Source: Pseudoxanthomonas beigongshangi | GTDB lineage: Bacteria; Pseudomonadota; Gammaproteobacteria; Xanthomonadales; Xanthomonadaceae | NCBI RefSeq assembly: GCF_016820515.1 | Contig: NZ_JADHDV010000002.1 | Location: 55,599 to 119,598, forward strand | Direction of reading: 5' to 3' | DNA length: 64,000 nucleotides | In this document: piece by piece, positions 29,977 to 38,418 of the stretch | Layout: every line of letters begins with the position of its first letter | How positions within the stretch are numbered: position 1 is the first letter of the stretch | Program-made: the position numbers and the translations under genes | Notes under the pieces: model-generated | What the model saw: the letters and a program-made list of their open reading frames with translations, nothing else | The model's database searches: none | What the model was told of the DNA's origin: nothing

Positions 29977-30465
29977 ATGGGCAAGAAACCGGACAAGAAT
30001 AAAGCAACTGGCACGATCGCGTTGAACAAGCGCGCCCGCCACGAGTACCACCTGGAGGAACGCCTCGAGGCGGGACTGGCGTTGCAGGGCTGGGAGCTCA
30101 AGGCCATCCGCGCCGGCCGGGCCAACATCACCGAGGCCTACGCGACCATCCGCCATGGCGAGATTTTCCTGTTCGGTTCGCAGATCACCCCGCTGATCCA
30201 GGCCTCCACCCACGTGGTCGCCGACGACCGCCGCACCCGCAAGATGCTGCTGCACCGGCGCGAAATCGACCGCCTGATCGGCAAGGTCGAGCGCGACGGC
30301 TACACCCTGGTGCCCACTTCGCTCTACTGGAAGGGCAACAAGGTCAAGGCCGAAATCGCCCTGGCCAAGGGCAAGCAGACCCACGACAAGCGCGCCGCCA
30401 GCAAGGAACGCGACTGGGCCCGCGAAAAATCGCGCGTGATGCGCCAGCACAACCGCGACGCCTGA
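29977..30465 (+). CDS. smpB: tmRNA-binding protein SmpB
   Basis: SmpB binds tmRNA and brings it to stalled ribosomes. The 162-residue product has the OB-fold core ([98 protein letters not shown]) and the basic C-terminal tail that reaches the decoding centre ([17 protein letters not shown]). The ATG has no strong ribosome-binding site; a GACAAT hexamer ends 6 bases before it. ssrA lies 257 bases downstream. Confidence 0.97.
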   Translation: MGKKPDKNKATGTIALNKRARHEYHLEERLEAGLALQGWELKAIRAGRANITEAYATIRHGEIFLFGSQITPLIQASTHVVADDRRTRKMLLHRREIDRLIGKVERDGYTLVPTSLYWKGNKVKAEIALAKGKQTHDKRAASKERDWAREKSRVMRQHNRDA

Positions 30466-30479
30466 TTACCCTTTTCCTG

Positions 30480-30606
30480 CCGTAGGAGCGACGTAAGTCG
30501 CGACCGTGCGAACAGAATCCCCTGCCACAAACCTCATGAACGGATCGTGCCCCGGTCAGGACATGTCGGCCCGGAATCCCGGTCGCGACTTACGTCGCTC
30601 CTACGG
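30480..30606. repeat. REP-like inverted repeat between smpB and ssrA
   Basis: A 26-base arm at 30480-30505 is perfectly inverted at 30581-30606 (75-base spacer). The core is the same GGAGCGACGTAAGTCGCGA as in the element at 18468-18538. It lies after the smpB stop and could end or stabilise its mRNA. Confidence 0.88.
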
Positions 30607-30665
30607 AGGCGGCACGACGCCCCTCACCCCGCTAACCGCTGGTTGACCGCCGCGCCGTCACGAGC

Positions 30666-30694
30666 TTGTAACCACCCCACCCCGCCCCTACACT
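30666..30694 (+). promoter_or_regulatory. Putative ssrA promoter
   Basis: TTGTAA (30666-30671), 17-base spacer, TACACT (30689-30694). Both match the sigma-70 consensus at 4 of 6. The start would be about 20 bases before the mature tmRNA 5' end, consistent with a processed 5' leader. Confidence 0.55.
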
Positions 30695-30722
30695 GTCGCG
30701 GTCAGGAAACATTCTGGCTCCC

Positions 30723-31076
30723 GGGGGTGCACTGGCTTCGACGGGGGTTGCGAAGTTGCCTGGTGCATGCCGAGGGGGCAGCTTTCCTCGTTAATCCAGC
30801 GGCAAAACTCTAGTTGCCAACGACGACAACTACGCTCTCGCCGCTTAAGGCGTAAGCCCCGAAACTGCTTGTGTCCGTGCTCGCAGCGTAGGGTCATTAT
30901 CACGGAATCGCCGGGGGCCGCTGCCTGTCAGCTCCCGGTCAACCTCTAACAGGCTGGTCCTGGGGTGCGCTTTGCCCACCGTGCTGCCACAGGACGAGAC
31001 TTAACGGCGGGATAAGCATGTAGTACCGGGGATGGAGTGCCTTCGGACGGCGGTTCAATTCCGCCCACCTCCACCA
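30723..31076 (+). ncRNA. ssrA: Transfer-messenger RNA (tmRNA)
   Basis: The RNA begins GGGGGTGCACTGGCTTCGAC and ends in the T-arm GGTTCAATTCC and 3' ACCTCCACCA. The acceptor stem GGGGGTG pairs with CACCTCC (one G-U), followed by discriminator A and encoded CCA. The tag reading frame runs 30816-30848 and encodes ANDDNYALAA then TAA, close to the E. coli tag. tmRNA with SmpB releases ribosomes from mRNAs lacking stop codons and tags their products for proteolysis. A terminator follows at once. Confidence 0.97.
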
Positions 31077-31084
31077 TTCACAGG

Positions 31085-31115
31085 AAAAGGCCCGCTTCGG
31101 CGGGCTTTTTCTTTT
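31085..31115 (+). terminator. Intrinsic terminator of ssrA
   Basis: GCCCGC (31090-31095), TTCG tetraloop, GCGGGC (31100-31105), then TTTTTCTTTT. The upstream AAAA makes it partly bidirectional for the iron-permease gene that converges on it. Confidence 0.92.
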
Positions 31116-31130
31116 CCGTCCAGAAGCGGC

Positions 31131-31547
31131 CTAATGATCGGCCTGCGTCCGGCCGTGTTCCCGCCGGCGCTGGCGCGCGTCCTTCGCCTTCTGCGCCATC
31201 GCTTCGTAGTGCGCGCGCAGGCGTTCCAGTTCGGATTCTTCCAGTTCTTCCAGATCCAGTAGCTCGTTGTTCGCGCGCGAGGTCACGTGGATGAGTTCAT
31301 CCAGCTTGATCTGCATCGCCTGGGTGTCGCGGTTCTGGGTGTTCTGGATCAGGAACACCATCAGGAAGGTGATGATGGTGGTGCCGGTGTTGATCACCAG
31401 TTGCCAGGTATCGCTGAATCCGAACAAGGGGCCACTGACCGCCCAGGCGATGACCACTGCCAGCGCCAGTCCGAAACATGCGGGGCGACCGGTGAAGGTG
31501 GAGGCCTGCTTGGCCAGGCGGGTAAATGCGGAAAGTTTGTTGTTCAT
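31131..31547 (-). CDS. Low-affinity iron permease family membrane protein
   Basis: The 138-residue product has two or three membrane helices (PACFGLALAVVIAWAVSGPLFGF, TWQLVINTGTTIITFLMVFLIQ) followed by NTQNRDTQAMQIKLDELI, the hallmark of the low-affinity iron permease family. A charged helical tail (LLDLEELEESELERLRAHYEAMAQKAKDARQRRR) follows. Transport of iron is inferred from the family name only, and bacterial members are not well studied. ATG 31547 is the family start. It converges on ssrA. Confidence 0.88.
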   Translation of the reverse strand: MNNKLSAFTRLAKQASTFTGRPACFGLALAVVIAWAVSGPLFGFSDTWQLVINTGTTIITFLMVFLIQNTQNRDTQAMQIKLDELIHVTSRANNELLDLEELEESELERLRAHYEAMAQKAKDARQRRREHGRTQADH

Positions 31548-31828
31548 GGCCAAATCCTGTTTGTCCGGTCCGGTTGGAGCGGGACTGTGGACGCTTCCGC
31601 ATGTTCGCGTGGTGAAGGAGGATGGCCGGGATGAACCATGGGTACCCGCCGGTTTTCGGGTATTGGCAGGAAATGGTTCGCAACCAGGCATTCCAGTTGC
31701 CCGCTCTGGACCTCGTCCGGATATGCAGCGGACACGGCATTGCCGCGGTCGAGTCCGCGAACGTTCTCTCCACCGTGGTTGCGGAACCCTGCGATCAGTG
31801 CCGATCGGGCACTCATCCGAGGCAAGCC

Positions 31829-31942
31829 ATGAAGATCAAGACCGCATTGCTCGTACTCTTCGCGCTGCTGTCCTGCGCAGCCGCCACGTCCTGCCGGAAC
31901 ACCGATCCGGCGCCAGCCGGGCACAACTCAGCCGCTCCATGA
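31829..31942 (+). CDS. Small exported peptide or lipoprotein
   Basis: A 37-residue peptide: MKIKTALLVLFALLSCAAATSCRNTDPAPAGHNSAAP. Positive N-terminus, hydrophobic core and a possible lipobox (ALLSC or AATSC) suggest a very small lipoprotein. GAGG lies 8 bases before the ATG, and a very strong hairpin starts 6 bases after the stop, so the unit has clean borders. No family is recognised. A small entericidin-like role cannot be claimed. Confidence 0.5.
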   Translation: MKIKTALLVLFALLSCAAATSCRNTDPAPAGHNSAAP

Positions 31943-31947
31943 CGGAT

Positions 31948-31983
31948 GCGACACCGTCCCCGGCACGCCGGGGACGGTGTCGC
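31948..31983. terminator. Perfect 17-bp hairpin after the small lipoprotein gene
   Basis: GCGACACCGTCCCCGGC (31948-31964), a 2-base loop, and its exact inverse (31967-31983). There is no T-tract, but the stem is strong enough to act as a terminator or RNA-end stabiliser. It might equally be a small palindromic repeat. Confidence 0.6.
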
Positions 31984-32503
31984 CGGACGTCACGCGCGCT
32001 CGATCAGGCGCACGTTCCAGCAGGGCGCGGAGCGATGCCCGCAGCCCGTCAGTGCCCAGGCCGCGGACGGCGGACCCCGGCTCGTAAATCCATACTCCGT
32101 CATCGGTCGCCATCGCGGGCGCAGCCAAAAGGGGCCCCGCACCTTGCCGACCTCGTAGCTTTCGTTTCGAAGCGCCGATATGCCCGTGCGCGCCTCTTCC
32201 GCCATCTGTTCGCTCAGCCTGCCGAACCCGACGCCATGGAGCAGCGAAGCTCCGAATCCACTCCCTTCCACCGCTTTGCGCCGCGGAGGATGCCAAGCGG
32301 ACCACGCTACGGACGCGCCGGGACGCGTGCCGGCCTGACCCCACGGACGGCTGGAATCCATTGCGACGCGCGCTGTTTTGGAAGCGCGCGGGTCCAGCAT
32401 GATCGGCCCAGCCGCTTTCACGCGTTCTTGCCACTGCGGGATCGAACTTCATGCTGTTTCCGGCGAAACGCCGGATGCCTGTTCCATTCCACACAAGGAC
32501 GCC
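31984..32503 (-). pseudogene. 520-base gap with possible gene remnant
   Basis: No intact gene with a good start is seen. On the minus strand two frames carry protein-like stretches in succession: EEARTGISALRNESYEVGKVRGPFW (about 32205-32130) in one frame and ATDDGVWIYEPGSAVRGLGTDGLRASLRALLERA (about 32110-31990) in another, which might be one gene broken by a frameshift. Base use is less GC-biased than neighbours. No family recognised; it may be plain intergenic DNA. Confidence 0.25.
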
Positions 32504-33166
32504 ATGAACGCTCCACCATCACCTTCTTTCTGGAAGCGCAACGGCCTCTCGCTGGTGCTGGTCGCGCTGTTCGCAATGTTCCTGTTCGGCCAGATCATGG
32601 CCGGCTACGCGGCGTGGAATGAAGACCGGCTGGGTGGTCACCTGCCGCCGGAGACCCTGGCGATTTACCTGACCAGCGGCCATTTTCTTTCGGCGACCTT
32701 CGAAAACTGGGAAAGCGAATTCCTGCAGATGGGAATGTACGTCCTGCTCACCGTCTGGCTGCGCCAGCGCGGTTCGGCCGAATCACGCCCCATCGACCCG
32801 GCCGAGGAAGAAGAGCGGGTCGATCCCGGCCCCACGCCTGCGCCGGTCCTTGCAGGCGGTGTGTGGCGGTGGATGTACGCGCATTCGCTTTCCATCGCGT
32901 TCCTCGTGTTGTTCGTCCTTTCGTTCGTTCTGCACGCATGCGGCAGCTGGCAGCACGAGAACGACGAACGCGGGATGGCGGGCAAGCCACTCATTTCGCT
33001 GGCGGAGCACTTGGGTGGCGCGCAGTTCTGGTTCGAGTCGTTCCAGAACTGGCAGAGCGAATTCCTGGCCGTGCTTTCAATCGTCGTGCTGTCGATCTTC
33101 CTGCGCCAGGACAAGTCGCCCGAGTCCAAGCCCCTGGCCGCGCCGCATCGCCAGACCGGGACCTGA
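32504..33166 (+). CDS. DUF6766-type membrane protein with internal duplication
   Basis: The 220-residue protein has four predicted helices in two related halves. Half one has NGLSLVLVALFAMFLFG, then AWNEDRLGGH, SGHFLSATFENWESEFLQMGMYVLLTVWLRQRGSAESRP; half two has SLSIAFLVLFVLSFVLH, then GSWQHENDERG, GGAQFWFESFQNWQSEFLAVLSIVVLSIFLRQDKSPESKP. The repeated E/QNWxSEFL and FLRQxxSxESxP show an ancient tandem duplication. I recognise it as DUF6766. AAGGA precedes ATG 32504. Function unknown; it occurs with other general-stress genes here. Confidence 0.8.
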   Translation: MNAPPSPSFWKRNGLSLVLVALFAMFLFGQIMAGYAAWNEDRLGGHLPPETLAIYLTSGHFLSATFENWESEFLQMGMYVLLTVWLRQRGSAESRPIDPAEEEERVDPGPTPAPVLAGGVWRWMYAHSLSIAFLVLFVLSFVLHACGSWQHENDERGMAGKPLISLAEHLGGAQFWFESFQNWQSEFLAVLSIVVLSIFLRQDKSPESKPLAAPHRQTGT

Positions 33167-33219
33167 GCAGGGAGCCAGCCGCCATCACATGCAGGTCCGG
33201 CGGCAATCATCCGGAACGA

Positions 33220-33843
33220 CTATGACATCGCGTCGCTTCCGGTCGGACTGGCGACCCGCAGATCGTTGCGGATTCCGCGTACGCCGCTGCATGCGTCCAC
33301 GAGATCTTCGGCGTGGTGCTTGAGCCAGCGCTGTTCGACCTGGCCGCTCAGGGTCACCTGGCCTTCGTTGACCTCCACCGTGATGGCGCCTGCGTCGAGC
33401 ATTGGATCGTCGGTCAGGCGTTCGTGGATGTCCTCGCCTATGCGCTCGTCCGAACGCTTGTAGCCGCGTGGCCCGCGACCACGATAGCTGCGCGGTTCCG
33501 GCAACCCGGCGCGCCGGTCTTCATAGTGGTATCCGCCCGGATAGGGTTCCAGTTCCGCATCGTCCCAATCCATGCCACCCATCGAGCGGTAGGGGGCGTA
33601 TCGTCCCTGCTCCCGCTGTTGCCGCGCGGATGCCCGTGCGTCACCCGGCCATGCGCGCTCCTCGTGCTCGGAAGAATTGGCGTAACCCCTGAGATCGGAG
33701 CGTTCACGCCCGCCACGGATCTGTGAATACCCGCCGGGGTTGTGGCCCTGGGTCTGCGACCAGGCATGGAAATCGCGCGGGTCGGTGGGATCTTCGTGGC
33801 GCGGACTGCCCGACAGCTCGCGTCGTGCGTCTTGCGGTTTCAT
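33220..33843 (-). CDS. BON-domain protein with long hydrophilic N-terminus
   Basis: The 207-residue product has a low-complexity, Arg/Gly/Tyr/Asp-rich first two thirds (EDRRAGLPEPRSYRGRGPRGYKRSDERIGEDI) and a C-terminal BON domain (IHERLTDDPMLDAGAITVEVNEGQVTLSGQVEQRWLKHHAEDLVDACSGVRGIRNDLRV, about 140-198). BON domains bind membranes or lipids and occur in osmotic-stress proteins such as OsmY. No signal peptide is visible, so it may be cytoplasmic. CGGAGG lies before ATG 33843. Confidence 0.88.
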   Translation of the reverse strand: MKPQDARRELSGSPRHEDPTDPRDFHAWSQTQGHNPGGYSQIRGGRERSDLRGYANSSEHEERAWPGDARASARQQREQGRYAPYRSMGGMDWDDAELEPYPGGYHYEDRRAGLPEPRSYRGRGPRGYKRSDERIGEDIHERLTDDPMLDAGAITVEVNEGQVTLSGQVEQRWLKHHAEDLVDACSGVRGIRNDLRVASPTGSDAMS

Positions 33844-33943
33844 GGCAACCTCCGTTGGTCGACATCGCCGGCATTTCTATCCGGCGCCTTGGGAAACGCC
33901 AGGGTGGATGGCGTGAGCAGAGAGTGCGGACCATGGCGTTTCT

Positions 33944-34942
33944 TCAGTGATAGCCCTGCCCCGCGCGGACCTTGCCGCGGAATACGCGATACGACCATGC
34001 CGTGTAACCCAGGATCACCGGCAACAACAGCACCACGCCCACCAGCAGGAAACCCTGTGAAGCCGCGCCCGACGCCGCTTCCCACAGGGTCAGCCGGGGC
34101 GGCGCCAGATAGGGCCAGAGGCCGATCACCAGGCCGGCGAAACCGAGCCCGAAGAAGCTCAGGGTCAACACGAACGGGCGGGCATCACGGCCGTGCGCGA
34201 ACGCGCTGCGCCACAGCCAGGCCGCATTGAGCAGCGCCAGTGCGGGCACCGGCGACAACCACCAGAAGTTGTCCTGTTCGAACCAGCGCGCCATCACCCG
34301 CGAGTCCAGGAACGGCAGCCAGGCACTGACCAGTCCCATGAACGCCACCACCAGCGCGGCCAGAGGCCGGGTCAGCAGACGCGCCATCTGCTGGACCTCG
34401 CCCTCCGTCTTCATCACCAGCCAGGTGCTGCCCAGCAACGCGTAACCCGCAATCAGCGCAGCGCCGGTAAGCATGGAGAAGGGACTGAACCACGCGGCCG
34501 GCCCGGCCGTGGGATCGGCGGCGCGGCCTTCCACCAGCGCGCCGAGGATCACGCCCTGCCAGAACGCGGCGCCCAGCGATCCCAGCAGGAACGCCGCGCC
34601 CCACACCCGCCGCGAGCGCCGGGCCTTGAAGCGGAATTCGAAAGCCACGCCGCGGAAGACCAGGGCAATCAGCATCAGCAGCACCGGCAGGTACAGTGAC
34701 GACAGCAGCAGGGCGTACGCGGCCGGGAATGCCGCCAGCAGGCTCGCGCCGCCCAGTACCAGCCAGGTCTCGTTGCCGTCCCAGATCGGCGCGGCGGTGT
34801 TCATCATCAGGTCCAGTTGCGTCTCGTCCTCGGCGAACGGCGCCAGGATGCCCAGGCCGAGCACGAAGCCGTCCAGCAGCACATACATCAGCACCGCGAA
34901 ACCGATGATGCCGAACCAGATGACCGGCAGGATCGTTTCCAT
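33944..34942 (-). CDS. cioB: Cytochrome bd-type (cyanide-insensitive) quinol oxidase subunit II
   Basis: The 332-residue protein has about eight to nine helices and the CydB/CioB N-terminus (METILPVIWFGIIGFAVLMYVLLDGFVLGLGILAPF) with IWDGNETWLVLGGASLLAAFPAAYA. Together with subunit I it forms a heme b/d quinol oxidase that reduces oxygen to water without proton pumping. The start ATG 34942 is 2 bases past the subunit I stop. The 332-residue length matches the CioB type. Confidence 0.93.
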   Translation of the reverse strand: METILPVIWFGIIGFAVLMYVLLDGFVLGLGILAPFAEDETQLDLMMNTAAPIWDGNETWLVLGGASLLAAFPAAYALLLSSLYLPVLLMLIALVFRGVAFEFRFKARRSRRVWGAAFLLGSLGAAFWQGVILGALVEGRAADPTAGPAAWFSPFSMLTGAALIAGYALLGSTWLVMKTEGEVQQMARLLTRPLAALVVAFMGLVSAWLPFLDSRVMARWFEQDNFWWLSPVPALALLNAAWLWRSAFAHGRDARPFVLTLSFFGLGFAGLVIGLWPYLAPPRLTLWEAASGAASQGFLLVGVVLLLPVILGYTAWSYRVFRGKVRAGQGYH

Positions 34943-34944
34943 GT

Positions 34945-36339
34945 TCACCTTTCCTCCAGCGATTCGTCGGCCGCCGACAAGGGACGCGCCGGCGTGTGCT
35001 CGCCGCCTTCGGTCTGCGGCGGCGGTTCGAAAGGCACCGGTCCGCGCCGGATCATCTTGACCAGATAGGTCAGGCCGAAACCGAACACGATGGCATACGC
35101 CACCGCGTAGATACCCAGCGACAGCGCCACGCTGGCCGCACTGATCGGACTGACCGCTTCGGCGGTGCGCAGCCAGCCGTAGATGACGTAAGGCTGGCGC
35201 CCGAGTTCCGTGACGTGCCAGCCCGCCAGCATCGCCACGAAACCCGAAGGCAGCATGAGAATCCATGCGCGCTGCAGGCCGTGCGCTTGCGCCAGACGGC
35301 CCCGGTGCCACGCGATGAGCGACGCCAGCGCCAGCAACAGCATCAGTACGCCGATGCCGACCATCAGGCGGAACGCGAAGAACACCGGCACCACCGGCGG
35401 CCGCTCGTCCGCGCCCACGTCCTTCAGGCCCGGCGTCTGCCCATCCCAGCTATGCGTCAGCACCAGGCTGCCGGCGCGTGGTATGGCGAGTTCCATCCGG
35501 TTGCGCTCGGCCGCTTCATCCGGCCACGCGAACAGCACCAGCGGCTGGCCCTTGCCCGGCTCGGCCTGCCAATGCCCTTCCATCGCCGCGATCTTGATGG
35601 GCTGGTACTTGAGCGTATTGAGTCCGTGCAGATCACCCACCACCACCTGCAGCGGAACCGCGATGCAGGCGAAGGCGATGGCCAGCCGCAGCATCCGCAG
35701 ACCGGCGGCCGCATGAAGCTCCCGGCGCAGGTACCACGCCCCGACCCCGCCGATGACGAAGCACGTGGTGATGAACGCGGCCAGGCTCATGTGCGCCAGC
35801 CGGAACGGGAACGAGGGATTGAACACCAGCGCCCACCAGTCGATCGGCCGGAAGATGCCGTCGTCAAGCCTGAACCCCGCCGGCGTGTGCAGCCAGCTGT
35901 TCGCCGAAAGTATCCAGAACGTGGAAAACAACGTGCCCAGCGCGACCAGCAGCGTGGACAGGAAATGGATCTTCTCGGGCACCCGTCCCCAACCGAACAG
36001 CATGACCCCGAGGAAACTGGCCTCCAGGAAGAACGCGGTGAGCACCTCGTAACCCAGCAACGGCCCGAGGATGCCACCGGCACGCAGGCTCAGACCCGCC
36101 CAGTTGGTCCCCAACTGGAAACTCATCACGATGCCGCTCACCACGCCCATGCCGAAGGACACCGCGAAGATCTTCAGCCAGAAGAAATAAAGGTCGCGCC
36201 ATACCGTCTGGCGACTGCTCAGCCAGCGCCATTCCAGGAAACCCAGCCAGCTGGACAGGCCGACCGTGAAGGCCGGGAACAGGATATGGAAGCTGATGAC
36301 GAAGGCGAACTGGATGCGCGAGAGCAGCAGGGCATCCAT
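34945..36339 (-). CDS. cioA: Cytochrome bd-type (cyanide-insensitive) quinol oxidase subunit I
   Basis: The 464-residue subunit I starts MDALLLSRIQFAFVISFHILFPAFTVGLSSWL, with the heme-ligand His in the first helices, NSWLHTPAGF, VGDLHG, and the quinol-site motif GRQPYVIYGWLRT. The Q-loop is short, which is the pattern of CioA-type oxidases that resist cyanide, rather than E. coli CydA. It oxidises quinol at low oxygen or under respiratory stress. The subunit II gene follows 2 bases later. No cydX-like gene could be identified. Confidence 0.93.
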   Translation of the reverse strand: MDALLLSRIQFAFVISFHILFPAFTVGLSSWLGFLEWRWLSSRQTVWRDLYFFWLKIFAVSFGMGVVSGIVMSFQLGTNWAGLSLRAGGILGPLLGYEVLTAFFLEASFLGVMLFGWGRVPEKIHFLSTLLVALGTLFSTFWILSANSWLHTPAGFRLDDGIFRPIDWWALVFNPSFPFRLAHMSLAAFITTCFVIGGVGAWYLRRELHAAAGLRMLRLAIAFACIAVPLQVVVGDLHGLNTLKYQPIKIAAMEGHWQAEPGKGQPLVLFAWPDEAAERNRMELAIPRAGSLVLTHSWDGQTPGLKDVGADERPPVVPVFFAFRLMVGIGVLMLLLALASLIAWHRGRLAQAHGLQRAWILMLPSGFVAMLAGWHVTELGRQPYVIYGWLRTAEAVSPISAASVALSLGIYAVAYAIVFGFGLTYLVKMIRRGPVPFEPPPQTEGGEHTPARPLSAADESLEER

Positions 36340-36361
36340 GGCTCATCCCTGTCCAGTAGGC

Positions 36362-36556
36362 TCAATGGCGGTTGCTGTCACTGCCGCTGCGGTGGTCATC
36401 ACGTCCCTTGTCGCGTGTGGGCGTTTCACGCTCCTGCGGCTGCTTGCGGGGTGAACTGCCCTTTTTTCCCGCGCGCAGGACGCGGGCATGATCGTCGGAG
36501 CGATCCGGACCTGCCGGTGGATGATGGCGCTCGCGGTTGCCACGTGTCGCGGTCAT
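36362..36556 (-). CDS. Small hydrophilic basic protein
   Basis: A 64-residue, highly charged product (MTATRGNRERHHPPAGPDRSDDHARV ... SSPRKQPQERETPTRDKGRDDHRSGSDSNRH) with no hydrophobic segment. GGAG lies at correct spacing before ATG 36556. It lies just upstream of cioA on the same strand (22-base gap), so it may be the first gene of that transcript. It resembles small disordered stress proteins, but no family is recognised. Confidence 0.5.
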   Translation of the reverse strand: MTATRGNRERHHPPAGPDRSDDHARVLRAGKKGSSPRKQPQERETPTRDKGRDDHRSGSDSNRH

Positions 36557-36653
36557 GACGGACTCCAGGGAGGGAACCGCCATCGACGCTAGCGCGCGCG
36601 CCGTTAGCGTGGAGCCATGCCCGGGTGAAGCGGATGCAAATCTCCAGGCGGGC

Positions 36654-37133
36654 TCAACCGTCGAGCCACGGCACCTGCTTGGCCACCATCAGGTAGAAGA
36701 TCGCCAGGAACGACAGCAGTGCTGGCACCCCCAGCGCGGTCCACGCGCCAAGGTGCGCCGCATAACGCGGCGGCAATTCGGTGCCCTGCTCCGCCGCCGC
36801 CTTGGCGATGTCGCGCAACCGCATCTGCAGCCACACCACCGGTAGCCAGCAGGCCGCGGCGATCACGAACAGCACCAGCGACCAGAACAACCATGGCGTC
36901 GCCAGCGGAACGCCCATTCGATGGGCCAGGTACAGCCCGCTGGCGGGCTGGAATACGATGGTGGTGGCGGTGAAGATCCAGTCGGCGATCACCACCAGGC
37001 GCGCGACTGCCGCCACCAGCCTGGCGTCGCGGGTGCGGCTGGTGAAGAACAGATAGAACGCCGTGCCGATGCCGGTGCCGAACAGCAGCGTGGACGACAG
37101 GATATGCAGGTATTTAACGAGGATCAGATCCAT
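36654..37133 (-). CDS. DUF2269 family integral membrane protein
   Basis: The 159-residue product has four helices (LVKYLHILSSTLLFGTGIGTAFYLFF, LVVIADWIFTATTIVFQPASGLYL, PWLFWSLVLFVIAAACWLPVVWLQ, LGVPALLSFLAIFYLMVA) and the conserved KYLHILSSTLLFGTGIGTAF start of DUF2269. It overlaps the end of the upstream SDR/DoxX gene by 20 bases, so the two are co-translated. A paralogue is found at 26000. Function unknown. Confidence 0.9.
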   Translation of the reverse strand: MDLILVKYLHILSSTLLFGTGIGTAFYLFFTSRTRDARLVAAVARLVVIADWIFTATTIVFQPASGLYLAHRMGVPLATPWLFWSLVLFVIAAACWLPVVWLQMRLRDIAKAAAEQGTELPPRYAAHLGAWTALGVPALLSFLAIFYLMVAKQVPWLDG

Positions 37134-38397
37134 CGGGCCGGTCCAATGCGTGCAGGACGAGAATCATCGCCAGCAACGGAATGTTCTTGAGCAGCGGGCC
37201 GAACGGGTGCCACCAGAATTCCGGTAGGCCGATGCTGATCAACAGGGTATAGGCGAGCACCAGCGCCAGTTGCGCACGGTAGATGCCGCGGCGCCGGCGC
37301 AGGACCAGTAGTGCCAGGCCCAGCACGGCATCCAGTAGCGCGCCGCTCCACAGCGCGAGGTCTGCCCAGTCACCGTGCAGGCCCAGCCGCGCCAGCAGCG
37401 CATGGCTGGCCGCGCGCGGATAGGCGAACAGCGAGACCCAGGCCGTGCCCAGCCACATCGCCGCCAGTGCCCAGCGCATCAGCACCAGATAGCGCAAGTG
37501 GCGGACGTGCATCGCCAGTCCGTGCGCCGCCCTGCGGTCGAAAAAGGTGGCGGGATCGCGCAGTGGCCGCCGCAGGAACACGCGCAACGCTGAAGGGTCG
37601 GCGGTGTTGCCACGTTCCAGCATCGCCAGCGCGTCGGCGCTGGCCAGTCCGCCCCGCATGCGTCCCGCCCAAGACAGCATGCGGCGCAGCAGCGGCAACG
37701 GTACGGACAGGAATGCGGACCGGCGCGCGAATGCCCGCCGGAACATGTCCAGATACTCCCGCAGTTCGAGCGGACGCGGCCCGACCGCGGCGGTCATCGC
37801 CGGCGCTTCGTTGTCGACGGCCAGGCATTCCAGCAACGCCGCGATGTCGTCGATATGGATCGGCTGGATGCGTTGGCGTCCGTCGCCCGGCAGGGGCGTA
37901 AGCGGCAAATCCGCCCATCGCGCGAACTGGCGCGTGCTGGCGCCTTCGGGCGCGAACACCAATGAAGGCCGCACCACCCTCACCGATACCGGCAACGCGA
38001 GCGCCTGCGCATCGGCGCGCCCCTTGGACGCCAGGAATTCCTCGTTTGCGCCGGGATCCGCGCCGAGGGCGGAGATCTGCACGATTCGCGGCACCCCCGC
38101 CTCCACCGCGGCATGGAACAGCGCCAGCGGGCCTTTCACGTGCACTGCATCGAAGCTCTGTTTCCCTTTCTCGCGGAAGATGCCCACCGCGTTGACCACC
38201 GTGTCCACGCCGCGCAATCGCTCGACCAGCGCCGCGTGCGCGGGCGGCGCGGTGTAGTCCAGTGCCAGCGTCGCGCTGTCGCCATCCGCGCCGCCGTGCG
38301 CGCGCCCCGCCAGGATCACCGTATGCCCCGCCGCCGCCAGTCGCCGCACCAGCGCCGCCCCCAGCAGTCCAGCGCCGCCGGCAACGAGCACGCGCAT
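37114..38397 (-). CDS. NAD(P)-binding SDR protein fused to a DoxX-like membrane domain
   Basis: The 427-residue protein has an extended-SDR/NmrA-type N-terminal domain (MRVLVAGGAGLLGAALVRRLAAAGHTVILAGR, VNAVGIF, VRPSLVF, QPIHIDDIAALL), then from about residue 300 a four-helix DoxX-like domain (YLVLMRWALAAMWLGTAWVSLFAYP, LALWSGALLDAVLGLALLVL, LALVLAYTLLISIGLPEFWWHPFGPLLKNIPLLAMILVLH). The fusion suggests a membrane-tethered oxidoreductase or quinone-linked sensor. The substrate is unknown. ATG 38397 keeps the Rossmann glycine loop at the very N-terminus. Confidence 0.88.
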   Translation of the reverse strand: MRVLVAGGAGLLGAALVRRLAAAGHTVILAGRAHGGADGDSATLALDYTAPPAHAALVERLRGVDTVVNAVGIFREKGKQSFDAVHVKGPLALFHAAVEAGVPRIVQISALGADPGANEEFLASKGRADAQALALPVSVRVVRPSLVFAPEGASTRQFARWADLPLTPLPGDGRQRIQPIHIDDIAALLECLAVDNEAPAMTAAVGPRPLELREYLDMFRRAFARRSAFLSVPLPLLRRMLSWAGRMRGGLASADALAMLERGNTADPSALRVFLRRPLRDPATFFDRRAAHGLAMHVRHLRYLVLMRWALAAMWLGTAWVSLFAYPRAASHALLARLGLHGDWADLALWSGALLDAVLGLALLVLRRRRGIYRAQLALVLAYTLLISIGLPEFWWHPFGPLLKNIPLLAMILVLHALDRPDGSDPR

Positions 38398-38418
38398 CAG
38401 CCGTTCTCCTGGCCGCGC

